From Streptomyces piniterrae (GTDB lineage: Bacteria; Actinomycetota; Actinomycetes; Streptomycetales; Streptomycetaceae), in NCBI RefSeq assembly GCF_005048155.1, contig NZ_SUMB01000017.1, positions 62,001 to 126,000 on the forward strand: a stretch of 64,000 nucleotides of DNA. Direction: 5' to 3'. Below the pieces are notes generated by a model. The model searched no databases. It saw only the letters and a list, made by a program, of their open reading frames with translations, and was not told the origin of the DNA. A program made the translations under genes and the position numbers. Positions 43,643 to 52,784 of the stretch are shown piece after piece (position 1 is the stretch's first letter; every line of letters begins with the position of its first letter).

Positions 43643-44932
43643 GTGAAGGTCCTCGTCATCGGCGGCGGCGCCCGCGAACACGCCCTGTGCCGCTCTCTGT
43701 CCCTCGACCCCGACGTCAGCGCGCTGCACTGCGCTCCCGGCAACGCCGGCATCGCCGAGGTGGCCGAACTGCACGCCGTCGACGCCCTCGACGGCACGGC
43801 CGTAGCCGAACTGGCCGCCGCCCTGGAGGCCGACCTGGTCGTGGTCGGCCCCGAAGCGCCCCTGGTGGCGGGCGTCGCGGACGCCGTACGCGCCCGGGGC
43901 ATCCCGGTCTTCGGCCCCTCCGCCGAGGCCGCCCGGCTGGAGGGCTCCAAAGCGTTCGCCAAGGACGTGATGGCCGCCGCCGGCGTACCCACCGCCCGCA
44001 GCTACGTCTGCACCACCGCCGCCGAGATCGACGAGGCCCTGGACGCGTTCGGCGCCCCGTACGTCGTCAAGGACGACGGCCTGGCCGCCGGCAAGGGCGT
44101 CGTGGTGACGGACGACGCCGAGCAGGCCCGCGCGCACGCCAACGCCTGCGACCGCGTCGTCATCGAGGAGTTCCTCGACGGCCCCGAGGTCTCCCTCTTC
44201 GCCGTCACCGACGGCGAGAGCGTCGTCCCCCTCCAGCCCGCCCAGGACTTCAAGCGCGCCTACGACGGAGACGCCGGCCCCAACACCGGCGGCATGGGCG
44301 CCTACAGCCCGCTGCCCTGGGCCGACCCCAAGCTGGTCGACGAGGTCATGGACACCGTCCTCCAGCCCACGGTCGACGAACTGCGCCGCCACGGCACCCC
44401 CTTCTCCGGGCTGCTCTACGCCGGCCTGGCGATCACCTCGCGCGGCGTCCGTGTGATCGAGTTCAACGCGCGCTTCGGCGACCCGGAGACCCAGGTCGTC
44501 CTCGCCCGCCTCAAGACCCCGCTGGCCGGCCTCCTGCACGCGGCCGCCACCGGCACCCTCGGCACCTTCCCGACGCTGCGCTGGAGCGACGGCGCCGCGG
44601 TCACCGTCGTCATCGCCTCCCACAACTACCCGGACACCCCGCGCACCGGCGACCCCATCGAGGGCCTCGCCGACGTCGCCGAGCACGACGCCCCCGAGGC
44701 GTACGTCCTGCACGCGGGCACCAAGCGCGACGGGTCCGGCGCGGTGCTCAGCGCGGGCGGCCGGGTGCTGTCCGTCACGGCCACCGGCTCCGACCTCACC
44801 ACCGCCCGGCAGCGCGCCTACCGCGCCGTCGGCCGGATCTCGCTGGACGGCTCCCAGCACCGGACGGACATCGCCGCCAAGGTCGCGGAGGCCGCGGCGG
44901 GGGCGGGCGACGAGGCCGCTCCGCAGGCCTGA
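43643..44932 (+). CDS. purD: Phosphoribosylamine-glycine ligase
   Basis: The 429-residue ATP-grasp enzyme joins phosphoribosylamine and glycine (purine step 2). Motifs: KVLVIGGGAREHAL, VVVGPEAPLVAG, GSKAFAKDVM, VKDDGLAAGKGV, EEFLDGPEVSLFAVTDG, PNTGGMGAYSP and EFNARFGDPETQ. The frame extends upstream, but homology begins at the GTG at 43643, which also has a leaderless -10. It is not in an operon with the other pur genes. A hairpin lies about 95 nt downstream. Confidence 0.96.
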   Translation: MKVLVIGGGAREHALCRSLSLDPDVSALHCAPGNAGIAEVAELHAVDALDGTAVAELAAALEADLVVVGPEAPLVAGVADAVRARGIPVFGPSAEAARLEGSKAFAKDVMAAAGVPTARSYVCTTAAEIDEALDAFGAPYVVKDDGLAAGKGVVVTDDAEQARAHANACDRVVIEEFLDGPEVSLFAVTDGESVVPLQPAQDFKRAYDGDAGPNTGGMGAYSPLPWADPKLVDEVMDTVLQPTVDELRRHGTPFSGLLYAGLAITSRGVRVIEFNARFGDPETQVVLARLKTPLAGLLHAAATGTLGTFPTLRWSDGAAVTVVIASHNYPDTPRTGDPIEGLADVAEHDAPEAYVLHAGTKRDGSGAVLSAGGRVLSVTATGSDLTTARQRAYRAVGRISLDGSQHRTDIAAKVAEAAAGAGDEAAPQA

Positions 44933-45025
44933 CGCGGCCCGTAGGCAATCGGCGTAGGCCGTAGGGGTTCCACACAGGCAGGCCGCCGCCCCGGGTGCCC
45001 ATTCCGATGGGACGGGCCACCGGGG

Positions 45026-45048
45026 CCGCGGTGTATCCGCCACCGCGG
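45026..45048 (+). terminator. Hairpin after purD
   Basis: CCGCGGTG, a 7-nt loop and CACCGCGG form a perfect 8-bp stem 93 nt past purD. Confidence 0.45.
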
Positions 45049-45465
45049 GGTATCCGCGAGCCTCCGCCCGCTTTGCGTCATACAGCCGTCATGCGGCTTA
45101 CGTGCCCCCGTGACAGCGGGCCGCCCGCCACCCGTTCCCGCCTTTACCCAAAGCCATTCCATCGAGTGACCGCACCGGGTATCCGGCTGACGTGAGCCAG
45201 CCCCCCAACTAGGGTGCCGCGCAAGCGTCCTGCGGTCGCCGCGCCGGAATCCGGCACGGTTGCCGCGGCGGCGTCCGGCAAGTGGCTCACCGGCATTGCG
45301 ATGTCAGTGGCCAGTGCGACAGTGGTGGGGGAGTGAGCAACGCCCACGGCGGCCGCCCGCATCCAGCAGGCCCGCAGCGGAGTTCCCACCTACCACTGTT
45401 CCGTTCCGTGTTCTCTCCGTCGTCTCCGTCCGGCTCCATCAGGACAGCAGGGGGTGTACAGGCTC
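45049..45465. other. Intergenic stretch before the M48-like gene
   Basis: About 400 bp. A TAGGGT box at 45210-45215 overlaps a GTG that opens a 40-codon frame (45214-45336, MPRKRPAVAAPESG...). I cannot show that it is translated. Otherwise I see nothing. Confidence 0.3.
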
Positions 45466-47508
45466 GTGGCAGATCCGGAAACAGGCGTCCTGGCGGCGCG
45501 TGCCCGCGCCCTCGCGGTGCTGCGGATCCGCGGCACGGCACTCGCCGTGGCGCTGCTGCCGGCGGCCGTGGCCGTGGTGCTGATCGTCGGCGGCGCGACC
45601 GGACACATCGGCGGCCCCGGCGCCTCCTGGGGCGGCTGGCCCGCGGTCCGCTGGACCGTGAGCGGCCTCGCCGTGGCCGTCCTCCTCCTGACCGCACTGG
45701 TCGCCACGGTCGTCGCCCGCGCCAGACCCGCCCTCAGCCCCTCCGTCCCCATCGCCGAAAAATCGGCCCCCGACCTCTACCGCCTCGTACGCGACCTCGC
45801 CGACCGCCTCGAAGTCCCCCCGCCCTCCGCGATAGCCCTCACCCCCGACTGCGACAGCTGGCTCGAGGACCGTACGCACCGCGCCCACGCCCCGCCCCAC
45901 CACGACCCCTCCCCGAGCTCCGCACCGAGTTCGAGCAGTGAAGAACCCCATCCCGCCCACCGAGCACGCCGAGAACCCGAAGCACCGGTCCTCGTCATCG
46001 GCTCACCCTTCCTGTGGTGGATGCGCGTCGCCGAACTACGCGCCCTGCTCGCCCCCGTCGTCGCCGGCACCGGCCCGTCCGCCCACCCCGACATAGCCGC
46101 CGCCCGCCGCTTCATCCGCGGCCTCGACGCCGCCGTCGCGGTCGCCGCCCGCGCCCGGAGCGGACCCCGCCGCCTCGCGCTCCGCCTCGTCGGCCAGGTG
46201 GCACGACTCCTCCTCCGCGCCTGCCGCGACCACGCCACGATCATGGAACGCGGCGTCGCCGCCGCCGCCTCCGAGCGCGCCCAGGGCGTCGACTACGGCC
46301 TGCGGATCGTCGCCCAGGAACAGGTCGGCCTCGCCTACGCCGGCTGGGACCGCCTGCTGACCCGGGTCGCACTGCCCGCCTGGCGAATGGGCCGCTGGCC
46401 CTCCCGCCTGGACGCCGGCGTCGTCTCCGCGCTCACCGAACTCTCCCGCCGCGACCGCCTCGCCGAAGGCTTCGCCTCCCGCCTCGGCGAACGCCCCGCC
46501 TGCGACCTCCTGGAAGAACCCGGCGACATCGACCGCGCCGCCTCCCTGCTGGCCGCCCGCCTCTTCCACGGCGGCCCGGCCGAACCCGGCCCCGACTGGT
46601 CACCCGTCGGCTGGAACCAATACCCGCAGGAAGTCGTGGACCGGAAATGGCGCCTGGAAGCCGCCCGCCTCCACCGCGTCCTCGACGACCTTTCCCCAAG
46701 CTCTCAACTGGGTTCGAGCAGGGGAGACCCCTATCCCACCGGCCTGTCCACCACGGACACCGCAACAGCCGCCGCAACAGCACCGACACCCGGCACCACC
46801 CCCGCCCCGGGCACCGCCCCCACAGCCAGCACCCCCGCCGGCACAAGCACCCCAACCGCCACCACCGACCCGGCGCCCGCACCCACCACCGCCCACACCA
46901 CCGCCCGGCAACCCGCCACCCGCCCCCTCTCCTACGCCCACACCAGCGCCCGCACCCCCGCAGGCCACCACCCCGGAACCCACCACCCCACCGACCACCC
47001 GCCCGCCACCCTCCCCACCACCGAACCGTGCCCGCCGCCCACCGGCCCCACCCTCGCCCGCGTCATCGACCGACTCGCCCGCGACCACCACACCGGCGAC
47101 CTCGTCGCCGCCCGCCTCGGCGCCGAAGTCGAACGCGAGGAACGCGAAGAAGCCGCCCGCCACGCCGCCCGCGGCACCTCCGCACACGACACCGCCGCCG
47201 GCGTCGCCTGGGGCGACGGCCTCGCCGAAGGCGGCCTCCCGCTCGTCCCGCTCCAACCCCCCCGCACCGGCCGTGAACTCCTCGCCGACCACGTCACCGC
47301 CATGGTCTGCTGCGCCGCCGTCGACACCGCCGGCGCCGCCCCCGGCCTCGACTGGCTCGACGGCCCCGCACTCCTCATCGACGGCACCCGCCGCTCCGAC
47401 CTCGGCCGCCCCGTCCTCAGCCTCGTCGACGACGGCGACGCCGAACCCCTCCGCGGCTGGCTCACCACCGTCGGCGTACGCCCCGAAAAGCCAGTCCGGC
47501 TGGTGTGA
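45466..47508 (+). CDS. M48-peptidase-like membrane protein lacking the HExxH site
   Basis: The protein has about 680 residues. Two membrane helices (VALLPAAVAVVLIVGGATG; GLAVAVLLLTALVATVVA) precede a domain with the M48 pattern LYRLVRDLADRLEVPPPSAIALTPDCDSWLED ... VLVIGSPFLWWMRVAELRALLAPVVAG. In M48 proteins the last segment reads ELRAVLAHELGH; here the metal-binding HExxH is replaced by APVVAG, so it is probably not a peptidase. A Thr/Pro/Ala-rich linker of about 130 residues (about 425-560) and a final domain follow. Two REP-like elements are inserted in frame. The start may be the GTG at 45466 or 45454. Confidence 0.65.
   Translation: MADPETGVLAARARALAVLRIRGTALAVALLPAAVAVVLIVGGATGHIGGPGASWGGWPAVRWTVSGLAVAVLLLTALVATVVARARPALSPSVPIAEKSAPDLYRLVRDLADRLEVPPPSAIALTPDCDSWLEDRTHRAHAPPHHDPSPSSAPSSSSEEPHPAHRARREPEAPVLVIGSPFLWWMRVAELRALLAPVVAGTGPSAHPDIAAARRFIRGLDAAVAVAARARSGPRRLALRLVGQVARLLLRACRDHATIMERGVAAAASERAQGVDYGLRIVAQEQVGLAYAGWDRLLTRVALPAWRMGRWPSRLDAGVVSALTELSRRDRLAEGFASRLGERPACDLLEEPGDIDRAASLLAARLFHGGPAEPGPDWSPVGWNQYPQEVVDRKWRLEAARLHRVLDDLSPSSQLGSSRGDPYPTGLSTTDTATAAATAPTPGTTPAPGTAPTASTPAGTSTPTATTDPAPAPTTAHTTARQPATRPLSYAHTSARTPAGHHPGTHHPTDHPPATLPTTEPCPPPTGPTLARVIDRLARDHHTGDLVAARLGAEVEREEREEAARHAARGTSAHDTAAGVAWGDGLAEGGLPLVPLQPPRTGRELLADHVTAMVCCAAVDTAGAAPGLDWLDGPALLIDGTRRSDLGRPVLSLVDDGDAEPLRGWLTTVGVRPEKPVRLV
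45910..45949 (+). repeat. REP-like element inside the M48-like gene, copy 1
   Basis: TCCCCGAGCTC ... GAGTTCGAGCAGTGAAGAACCCC aligns with copy 2 at 46693. It encodes an SPSSAPSSSSEE stretch that looks inserted. Confidence 0.6.
46693..46731 (+). repeat. REP-like element inside the M48-like gene, copy 2
   Basis: TCCCCAAGCTCTCAACTGGG then TTCGAGCAGGGGAGACCCC resembles a repeat family I recall from Streptomyces intergenic DNA. It is in frame and encodes LSPSSQLGSSRGDP. Confidence 0.65.
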
Positions 47509-47716
47509 ACCCCGCCGCACCCGCTCACACCCCCCGACACCTCGGCCAGGTGTTCCCCTCCAGCTCATTTTTCGGGGTGAGCTCCCCCGAATTCACGACG
47601 AAGGGTGACGAAGTGAGTGCGTAATGTGATGTGCTGAGGAGGGCCGGGTTCATCCACCACGAACCACCAACGGCCGGTCGGCCGCGGCCATGGGGGACGC
47701 GGGAGGGGAGTGGAAG

Positions 47717-49195
47717 GTGGCGACGGAACAGATCAGGCGATGGGAATCGGGCGCCCTCGCCCACGCGGTCACGGACCCGTTCGGCCAAGGCCCCGTGCCC
47801 TGGCTGCGCGGCAGCGAGAACTACTTCGACAACGGCCAGGTCGTCCCCTGGTACGTCGACGCCGCCCTCGCCCAAGGCGACCTCCGCGTCCCCGCACCCC
47901 GCAACCACAACGGCCCACGCAGCGCCGACGACGTCCACCGCCAGATCAAAGGCTTCGCCAGCACCGGCGCCGTCGCCCCCGGCGAACCCATCGACTTCCG
48001 CGTCTCCGTCGACCCACCCCAGCCCTTCAGCATCGACATCTACCGCATCGGCCACTACGGAGGCGCCGGCGCCGCCAAAATCACCACCAGCCCCCGCCTC
48101 GCCGGCATCGTCCAACCCTCCCCGCTCACCGCCGACCGCACCGTCTCCTGCCACCACTGGTGGCTCTCCTGGCGCCTCCAGGTCCCCACCTACTGGAACC
48201 TCGGCGCCTACGTCGCCGTCCTCACCACCGCCGACGGCTACCGCAGCCACATCCCCTTCACCGTCCGCGACGACCACCCCGCCGATCTGCTCCTGCTCCT
48301 CCCCGACATCACCTGGCAGGCCTACAACCTCTACCCCGAAGACGGCCGCACCGGCGCCAGCCTCTACCACGCCTGGGACGAAAAAGGCGCCCTCCTCGGC
48401 GAACGCGACGCCGCCACCACCGTCTCCTTCGACCGCCCCTACGCCGGCGCCGGCCTCCCCCTCCACGTAGGCCACGCCTACGACTTCATCCGCTGGGCCG
48501 AACGCTACGGCTACGACCTCGCCTACGCCGACGCCCGCGACCTGCACGCCGGCCTAGTCGACCCCACCCGCTACCGCGGCCTGGTCTTCCCCGGCCACGA
48601 CGAATACTGGTCGGTGCCCATGCGCCGCACCGTCGAAAGCGCCCGCGACACCGGCACCTCCCTCGTCTTCCTCTCCGCCAACACCATGTACTGGCAGGTC
48701 GAACTCTCCCCGTCCCCCTCCGGACCCCACTCCCTCCTCAGCTGCCGCAAACGCCAGGGCCCCGGCCGCCCCGCCCTCTGGCGCGAACTCGGCGACGCCG
48801 AACAGCGACTGATGGGCATCCAATACGCCGGCCGCGTCCCCGACCCCGCACCCCTCGTCGTCCGCAACGGCGACCACTGGCTCTGGGAAGCCACCGGCGC
48901 CCACGAAGGCGACGAACTCCCCGGCCTCGTCGCCGGCGAAGCCGACCGCTACTTCCCCCGCACCAGCCTCCCCGACCACACCCGCCGCATCCTGCTCGCC
49001 CACTCCCCCTACCGCGACAGCGACGGCACCCGCCGCCACCAGGAAACCTCCCTCTACCGAGCCCCCAGCGGCGCCCTCGTCTTCTCCTCCGGCACCTTCG
49101 CCTGGTCCCCAGCCCTCGACCGCCCCGGCCACGTCGACCAACGCATCCAACGCGCCACCGCCAACCTCCTCGACCGCATCTGCAAACGCGACTAG
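47717..49195 (+). CDS. N,N-dimethylformamidase beta-subunit-like protein
   Basis: The protein has 492 residues and resembles the large-subunit C-terminal domain of N,N-dimethylformamidase: an Ig-like strand region (PGEPIDFRVSVDPPQPFSIDIYRIGHYGG), ADLLLLLPDITWQAYNLYPEDG, then a flavodoxin-like part with GLVFPGHDEYWSVPMRRTVESA and FLSANTMYWQVEL. The Tyr and Glu that hold iron in the true enzyme (GHDEYWS) are present. No alpha subunit is encoded nearby and no signal peptide is seen. The substrate is unknown. GTG at 47717 with GGAGGGGAG 6 nt upstream is preferred. It lies between the M48-like gene and purC. Confidence 0.8.
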   Translation: MATEQIRRWESGALAHAVTDPFGQGPVPWLRGSENYFDNGQVVPWYVDAALAQGDLRVPAPRNHNGPRSADDVHRQIKGFASTGAVAPGEPIDFRVSVDPPQPFSIDIYRIGHYGGAGAAKITTSPRLAGIVQPSPLTADRTVSCHHWWLSWRLQVPTYWNLGAYVAVLTTADGYRSHIPFTVRDDHPADLLLLLPDITWQAYNLYPEDGRTGASLYHAWDEKGALLGERDAATTVSFDRPYAGAGLPLHVGHAYDFIRWAERYGYDLAYADARDLHAGLVDPTRYRGLVFPGHDEYWSVPMRRTVESARDTGTSLVFLSANTMYWQVELSPSPSGPHSLLSCRKRQGPGRPALWRELGDAEQRLMGIQYAGRVPDPAPLVVRNGDHWLWEATGAHEGDELPGLVAGEADRYFPRTSLPDHTRRILLAHSPYRDSDGTRRHQETSLYRAPSGALVFSSGTFAWSPALDRPGHVDQRIQRATANLLDRICKRD

Positions 49196-49314
49196 AGGCA
49201 CCCGGACGCTCCCCCCGACGGGCCCCGCCGCGCCCCACCGACCCTGCGGCACCACCCCGCCCCCGCATACGGGAGAATCGGCACGACCCCTGGATCAACC
49301 TACGCGGAGGCAGC

Positions 49315-50214
49315 GTGTCCGGATTCGTAGAAAAGCCCGAGCCCGTACAGGTCCCGGGGCTTACCCACCTGCACACCGGCAAGGTGCGCGACCTCTACCA
49401 GAACGCCGCCGGCGAACTGATCATGGTCGCCAGCGACCGCACCTCCGCCTACGACTGGGTGCTGCCCACCGAGATCCCCGACAAGGGCCGCATCCTCACC
49501 CAGCTCTCCCTCTGGTGGTTCGAGCAGCTCTCCGACCTGGCCCCCAGCCATGTCATCTCCACCGACGTCCCGGCCGGCGCCCCCGCCGACTGGGCCGGCC
49601 GCACCCTCGTGTGCACCTCCCTCGCCATGGTCCCCGTCGAATGCGTGGCCCGCGGCTACCTCGCCGGCTCCGGCCTCGTCGAATACCAGCAGTCCCGCAC
49701 CGTCTGCGGCCTGGCCCTCCCCGAAGGCCTGGTCAACGGCTCCGAACTGCCCGCGCCGATCTTCACCCCGGCCACCAAGGCCGCCGTCGGCGACCACGAC
49801 GAAAACGTCTCCTACGAAGAGGCCGCCCGCCAGGTCGGAGCCGAGGTCGCCGCCCAGCTCCGCCAGACGACCCTCGCCATCTACGGCAGGGCCCGCGACA
49901 TCGCCCGCGAACGCGGCGTCATCCTGGCCGACACCAAATTCGAGTTCGGCTTCGACGGCGACACCCTCACCCTGGCCGACGAGGTCCTGACACCCGACTC
50001 CTCGCGCTTCTGGCCCGCCGACCAGTGGCAGCCCGGCCGCGCCCAGCCGTCCTTCGACAAGCAGATCATCCGCGACTGGCTCACCTCGCCCGCCGCCGGC
50101 TGGGACCGTACGAGCGAGCAGCCGCCGCCCGCCCTCCCGCAGGACGTCCTCGACCGCACCCGCGCCAAATACATCGAGGCCTACGAGCGCCTCACCGGCC
50201 AGAACTGGTCGTAA
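49315..50214 (+). CDS. purC: SAICAR synthetase
   Basis: The 299-residue PurC condenses CAIR with aspartate in purine synthesis. Motifs: GKVRDLYQ, VASDRTSAYDWVLPTEIPDKG, VECVARGYLAGSG, TKAAVGDHDENVSYEEA, ILADTKFEFGFDG and DEVLTPDSSRFWPADQW. GGAGG precedes the GTG start. The gene is alone, followed by a perfect bidirectional terminator. Confidence 0.96.
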   Translation: MSGFVEKPEPVQVPGLTHLHTGKVRDLYQNAAGELIMVASDRTSAYDWVLPTEIPDKGRILTQLSLWWFEQLSDLAPSHVISTDVPAGAPADWAGRTLVCTSLAMVPVECVARGYLAGSGLVEYQQSRTVCGLALPEGLVNGSELPAPIFTPATKAAVGDHDENVSYEEAARQVGAEVAAQLRQTTLAIYGRARDIARERGVILADTKFEFGFDGDTLTLADEVLTPDSSRFWPADQWQPGRAQPSFDKQIIRDWLTSPAAGWDRTSEQPPPALPQDVLDRTRAKYIEAYERLTGQNWS

Positions 50215-50260
50215 CCCGCGGGCGCGGACACACCAGCGGACACGCCAAGCGGACACACGA

Positions 50261-50296
50261 AAAAGCCCCGGCCGATATCCATCGGCCGGGGCTTTT
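50261..50296. terminator. Bidirectional intrinsic terminator (purC / tRNA-Gly)
   Basis: AAAAGCCCCGGCCGAT and ATCGGCCGGGGCTTTT form a perfect 16-bp stem with a 4-nt loop. A/T runs at both ends let it serve purC on the plus strand and the tRNA on the minus strand. Confidence 0.92.
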
Positions 50297-50315
50297 CCTT
50301 CTCTGACTTTCGCTG

Positions 50316-50388
50316 AGCGGACGACGAGGCTCGAACTCGCGACCTCAACCTTGGCAAGGTTGCGCTCTACCAACTGAGCTACGTCCGC
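50316..50388 (-). tRNA. tRNA-Gly (GCC), copy 1
   Basis: 73 nt. The acceptor stem GCGGACG/CGTCCGC, D-arm with AGTTGGTAGA, anticodon loop CTTGCCAAG, and T-loop GTTCGAG are canonical. CCA is not encoded. Identical to copy 2 at 54791. Confidence 0.96.
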
Positions 50389-50442
50389 ATGCTCCGCACA
50401 GAGCGCCTGAAACCAGTCGCCGGTGTCGCGGTGCGAGGTCCA

Positions 50443-51060
50443 CTATAGCCAACCCCGCTCGCGTGCGAGCCGCGCCGCCGCATGACGGTTCTCCGCACCC
50501 AGCTTCGCGGTCGCCGACGACAGATAGTTCCGCACCGTCCCCGGAGACAGCGCGGCCCGCTCCGCGATCTCCGTGACCGGCGCCCCGGCCTCGGCGAACT
50601 CCAGCACCTCCGCCTCCCGAACCGTCAACGGAGAATCCCCCGCGCTGATCGCGTCCGCCGCCAACTCTTGGTCGACATAACGCCTTCCGGTATGCACCGC
50701 CCGAATGATCTCCGCCAGCTGCTGCGCCGACACCGTCTTCGGCACAAACCCCCGCACCCCGGCTTCCAGCGCCCGCTTCAGATGCCCCGGACGGCCATGA
50801 CTCGTCACGATCATCGACCGGCACCCCGGCACATCACCCCGCAACGATGTGGCCACCGCCACACCGTCCGCCCCCGGCATCTGCAGATCCAGCACCGCCA
50901 CATCCGGCCGATGCGCCCGCGCCATCGCCTGCGCCTCCGGCCCCGACGCCGCCTCCGCCACCACCAGAAGATCGTCTTCCAGCGACAGCAACGCGGCCAG
51001 GGCGCCGCGGATCAGATGCTCGTCGTCCGCGAGCAGCACCCGAATCACCTTGTCACTCAC
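50443..51060 (-). CDS. Response regulator, NarL/LuxR family (DesR-like)
   Basis: The protein has 205 residues: receiver (VIRVLLADDEHLIRGALAALL; phospho-Asp in VAVLDLQMPGADG; FVPKTVS) and a LuxR helix-turn-helix (LTVREAEVLEFAEAGAPVTEIAERAALSPGTVRNYLSSATAKLG). It is the last gene of an ABC-kinase-regulator operon running leftward. The GTG start has GGGGAAG as ribosome site, and this lies within a G-rich tract that could fold as a quadruplex. Confidence 0.9.
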   Translation of the reverse strand: MSDKVIRVLLADDEHLIRGALAALLSLEDDLLVVAEAASGPEAQAMARAHRPDVAVLDLQMPGADGVAVATSLRGDVPGCRSMIVTSHGRPGHLKRALEAGVRGFVPKTVSAQQLAEIIRAVHTGRRYVDQELAADAISAGDSPLTVREAEVLEFAEAGAPVTEIAERAALSPGTVRNYLSSATAKLGAENRHAAARLARERGWL

Positions 51061-51258
51061 CTGGCTTCCCCTCCCCCTCCCCCACCCCGCCCGCCCCCGG
51101 ACCCCATCCCCATCCCCGTCCCATCCCCAGCCCTACCCGTATCCCCATCCCCGGCCCCGATGCCCCCGGCCCCCAGTCCCCCCGGCCGCAGCCCCCCTCA
51201 GCCCCGATGCCCGGCCCCGATGGCCCCGGCCCCCGAGCCCGGCCCCCGTCCCCTGCCC
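51061..51258 (-). other. G-tract spacer between kinase and regulator genes
   Basis: About 200 bp of near-pure pyrimidine on the plus strand. The mRNA strand therefore holds many GGG/GGGG runs (GGGGAGGGGGAGGGGGTGG near the start codon). It also has diverged CCGGCCCCGATGCCCCCGG repeats. I see no gene. Confidence 0.7.
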
Positions 51259-52746
51259 TCACCCCTCCTCAACGCCCATGCTCCGCGACGTCCCCAGCCC
51301 CCGTGCCTCCCCCTCGCGCCCGGCCCCCGCGATGCCTTCTGCCCTCCGTGCCTTCCTCGTCGTGCCCACCCCGCGCGACGCTTCCCGCTGCCCCCGTCCG
51401 TCCCCTTCCGCGCCCGGCCCCCGGGTCGCCGCCCGCTCCACTCGTCCGGCCCGCTTCGTGCCCAGCCCACGCCGCGGTCCTCGCTGCCGTGTGTCCCCCT
51501 CCGTGGCCACCGGGAGTTCGACGGTCAGGCGGTACGAGCCCTTTGCGCAGGGGCCCGATGCCAGGGTTCCGTTCAGCGGGTCGAGGCGTTCTTGCAGACC
51601 CTTGAGGCCGCTTCCGGGCTGTGGTGCGGTGGCATCGCCCGGGAGCGTCACGACGCCGTCGTTGTCCATGGTCATCACCAGTACGTCGCGATCCCGGTCG
51701 ACGCGGGTCCGGAGGACGCAGTGGCGGGCTTCGGCGGCGTGCCGCAGGACGTTCGTGGTGGCTTCGCGGACCACCCAGCCGAGTGCCGACTCCATCTCTG
51801 CCGGCAGTTGGATACCTTCCTCTCCCTCGATCTGGCAGTCGACCCCCGCTGCGCGGAGTATGGAGCGCGCGCCGGCCAACTCCGCCTGGAGATCGGCTTT
51901 CCGGTATCCGCGCACCACCTCCCGTACCTCCCGCTGCGATTCCTGTGCGATCCGCTGCACCTCCACCATCTGCGCGACCGCTTCCGGCCGTTCCCGCCGG
52001 GCCAGCTGGACGGCCAGCTCGCTCTTCAGGGCGATCACCGCCAGATTCCGGCCCATCACATCGTGCAGGTCCCGGCCGAAGCGCAGTCGTTCCTCGGCGA
52101 CCGCCAGCTGTGCCTGGGTCTTGCGCGCCACGTCCAGTTCCCAGATCACGGCGAGCATCCACCCGGACGGTCGGGCTATGACAAAGCTCCACAGCGCGGC
52201 CGTTGTCAGCAGCAGCGCCAGCATCGCCCCGGCGAGCCACCCCTGGGTCAGCAGGCCGGCCACCAGGATCAGCCCTGCGTCCGCGCCGGCCAGCGATGCC
52301 ATATACCTCCGCTTGGAAACGAGCAGGCTGTAGGCCTTGAAGAACGGGGTGAGGGTCGCGGCCGCCGCCAGGATCACCGTGGCCATGGCGTCCTCGTCGC
52401 CGATTCCTCTGACGGCGAGGAGTGCGAACAGAGCGATCTCGGCTGTCAGCGTCAGTACACCCGAGACGATCATGAGGCTGAGGGGTGTCTCGCCTTGTTT
52501 CAGGTATCGCTGCAGTGCGCGGTCGAACAGCCTGATCGCAAGGAACCCCTGAGTCACGTTCAGCGCCAGGGCCGTGCTGGCCAGGGCGACCGCCAGGGGC
52601 TCGCCGCCGGTGGTCCTGCCCATGATGGGGGCCACTCCGCCGATCGCGGTGAACCACGGCAGGAGGTACAGCGTCCAGCGGAAGTACGTGTCGACCTGGG
52701 CCAACCGGCTCCGGCTCCGCCACTGCGTCCGCACTCGTCCGATCAT
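51259..52746 (-). CDS. Sensor histidine kinase, DesK-like, with low-complexity C-terminal tail
   Basis: The protein has 495 residues. Five to six membrane helices lie in the first 160, then a DesK-type core: phospho-acceptor FGRDLHDVMGRNLAVIALKSELAVQ, a two-helix linker and an HATPase domain (ESALGWVVREATTNVLRHA; MTMDNDGVV; GSGLKGLQERL). The family ends near residue 400; about 95 further residues here are Arg/Gly/Glu-rich and low in complexity. It is 38 bp downstream of the permease gene. The partner regulator is separated by the G-tract spacer. Confidence 0.85.
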   Translation of the reverse strand: MIGRVRTQWRSRSRLAQVDTYFRWTLYLLPWFTAIGGVAPIMGRTTGGEPLAVALASTALALNVTQGFLAIRLFDRALQRYLKQGETPLSLMIVSGVLTLTAEIALFALLAVRGIGDEDAMATVILAAAATLTPFFKAYSLLVSKRRYMASLAGADAGLILVAGLLTQGWLAGAMLALLLTTAALWSFVIARPSGWMLAVIWELDVARKTQAQLAVAEERLRFGRDLHDVMGRNLAVIALKSELAVQLARRERPEAVAQMVEVQRIAQESQREVREVVRGYRKADLQAELAGARSILRAAGVDCQIEGEEGIQLPAEMESALGWVVREATTNVLRHAAEARHCVLRTRVDRDRDVLVMTMDNDGVVTLPGDATAPQPGSGLKGLQERLDPLNGTLASGPCAKGSYRLTVELPVATEGDTRQRGPRRGLGTKRAGRVERAATRGPGAEGDGRGQREASRGVGTTRKARRAEGIAGAGREGEARGLGTSRSMGVEEG

Positions 52747-52784
52747 GCCTGCCGTTCCCCCGTCGTCTTCGTCGTCGTGTGTCG

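Noticed and set aside
45214..45336. 40-codon frame beginning inside a TAGGGT box
   Set aside because: The start overlaps the presumed -10 box and there is no homology or ribosome site; noted only in the intergenic entry.
46750..47000. Possible CRISPR-like or minisatellite array in the Thr/Pro-rich part of the M48-like gene
   Set aside because: The repetition comes from ACC/CCC-rich codons of a Thr/Pro linker; there are no constant-length repeats with unique spacers.
47710..49314. Upstream in-frame extension of purC through the dimethylformamidase-like gene
   Set aside because: The extension is an Arg/Pro-rich shadow; PurC homology begins at the GTG at 49315, which has GGAGG before it.
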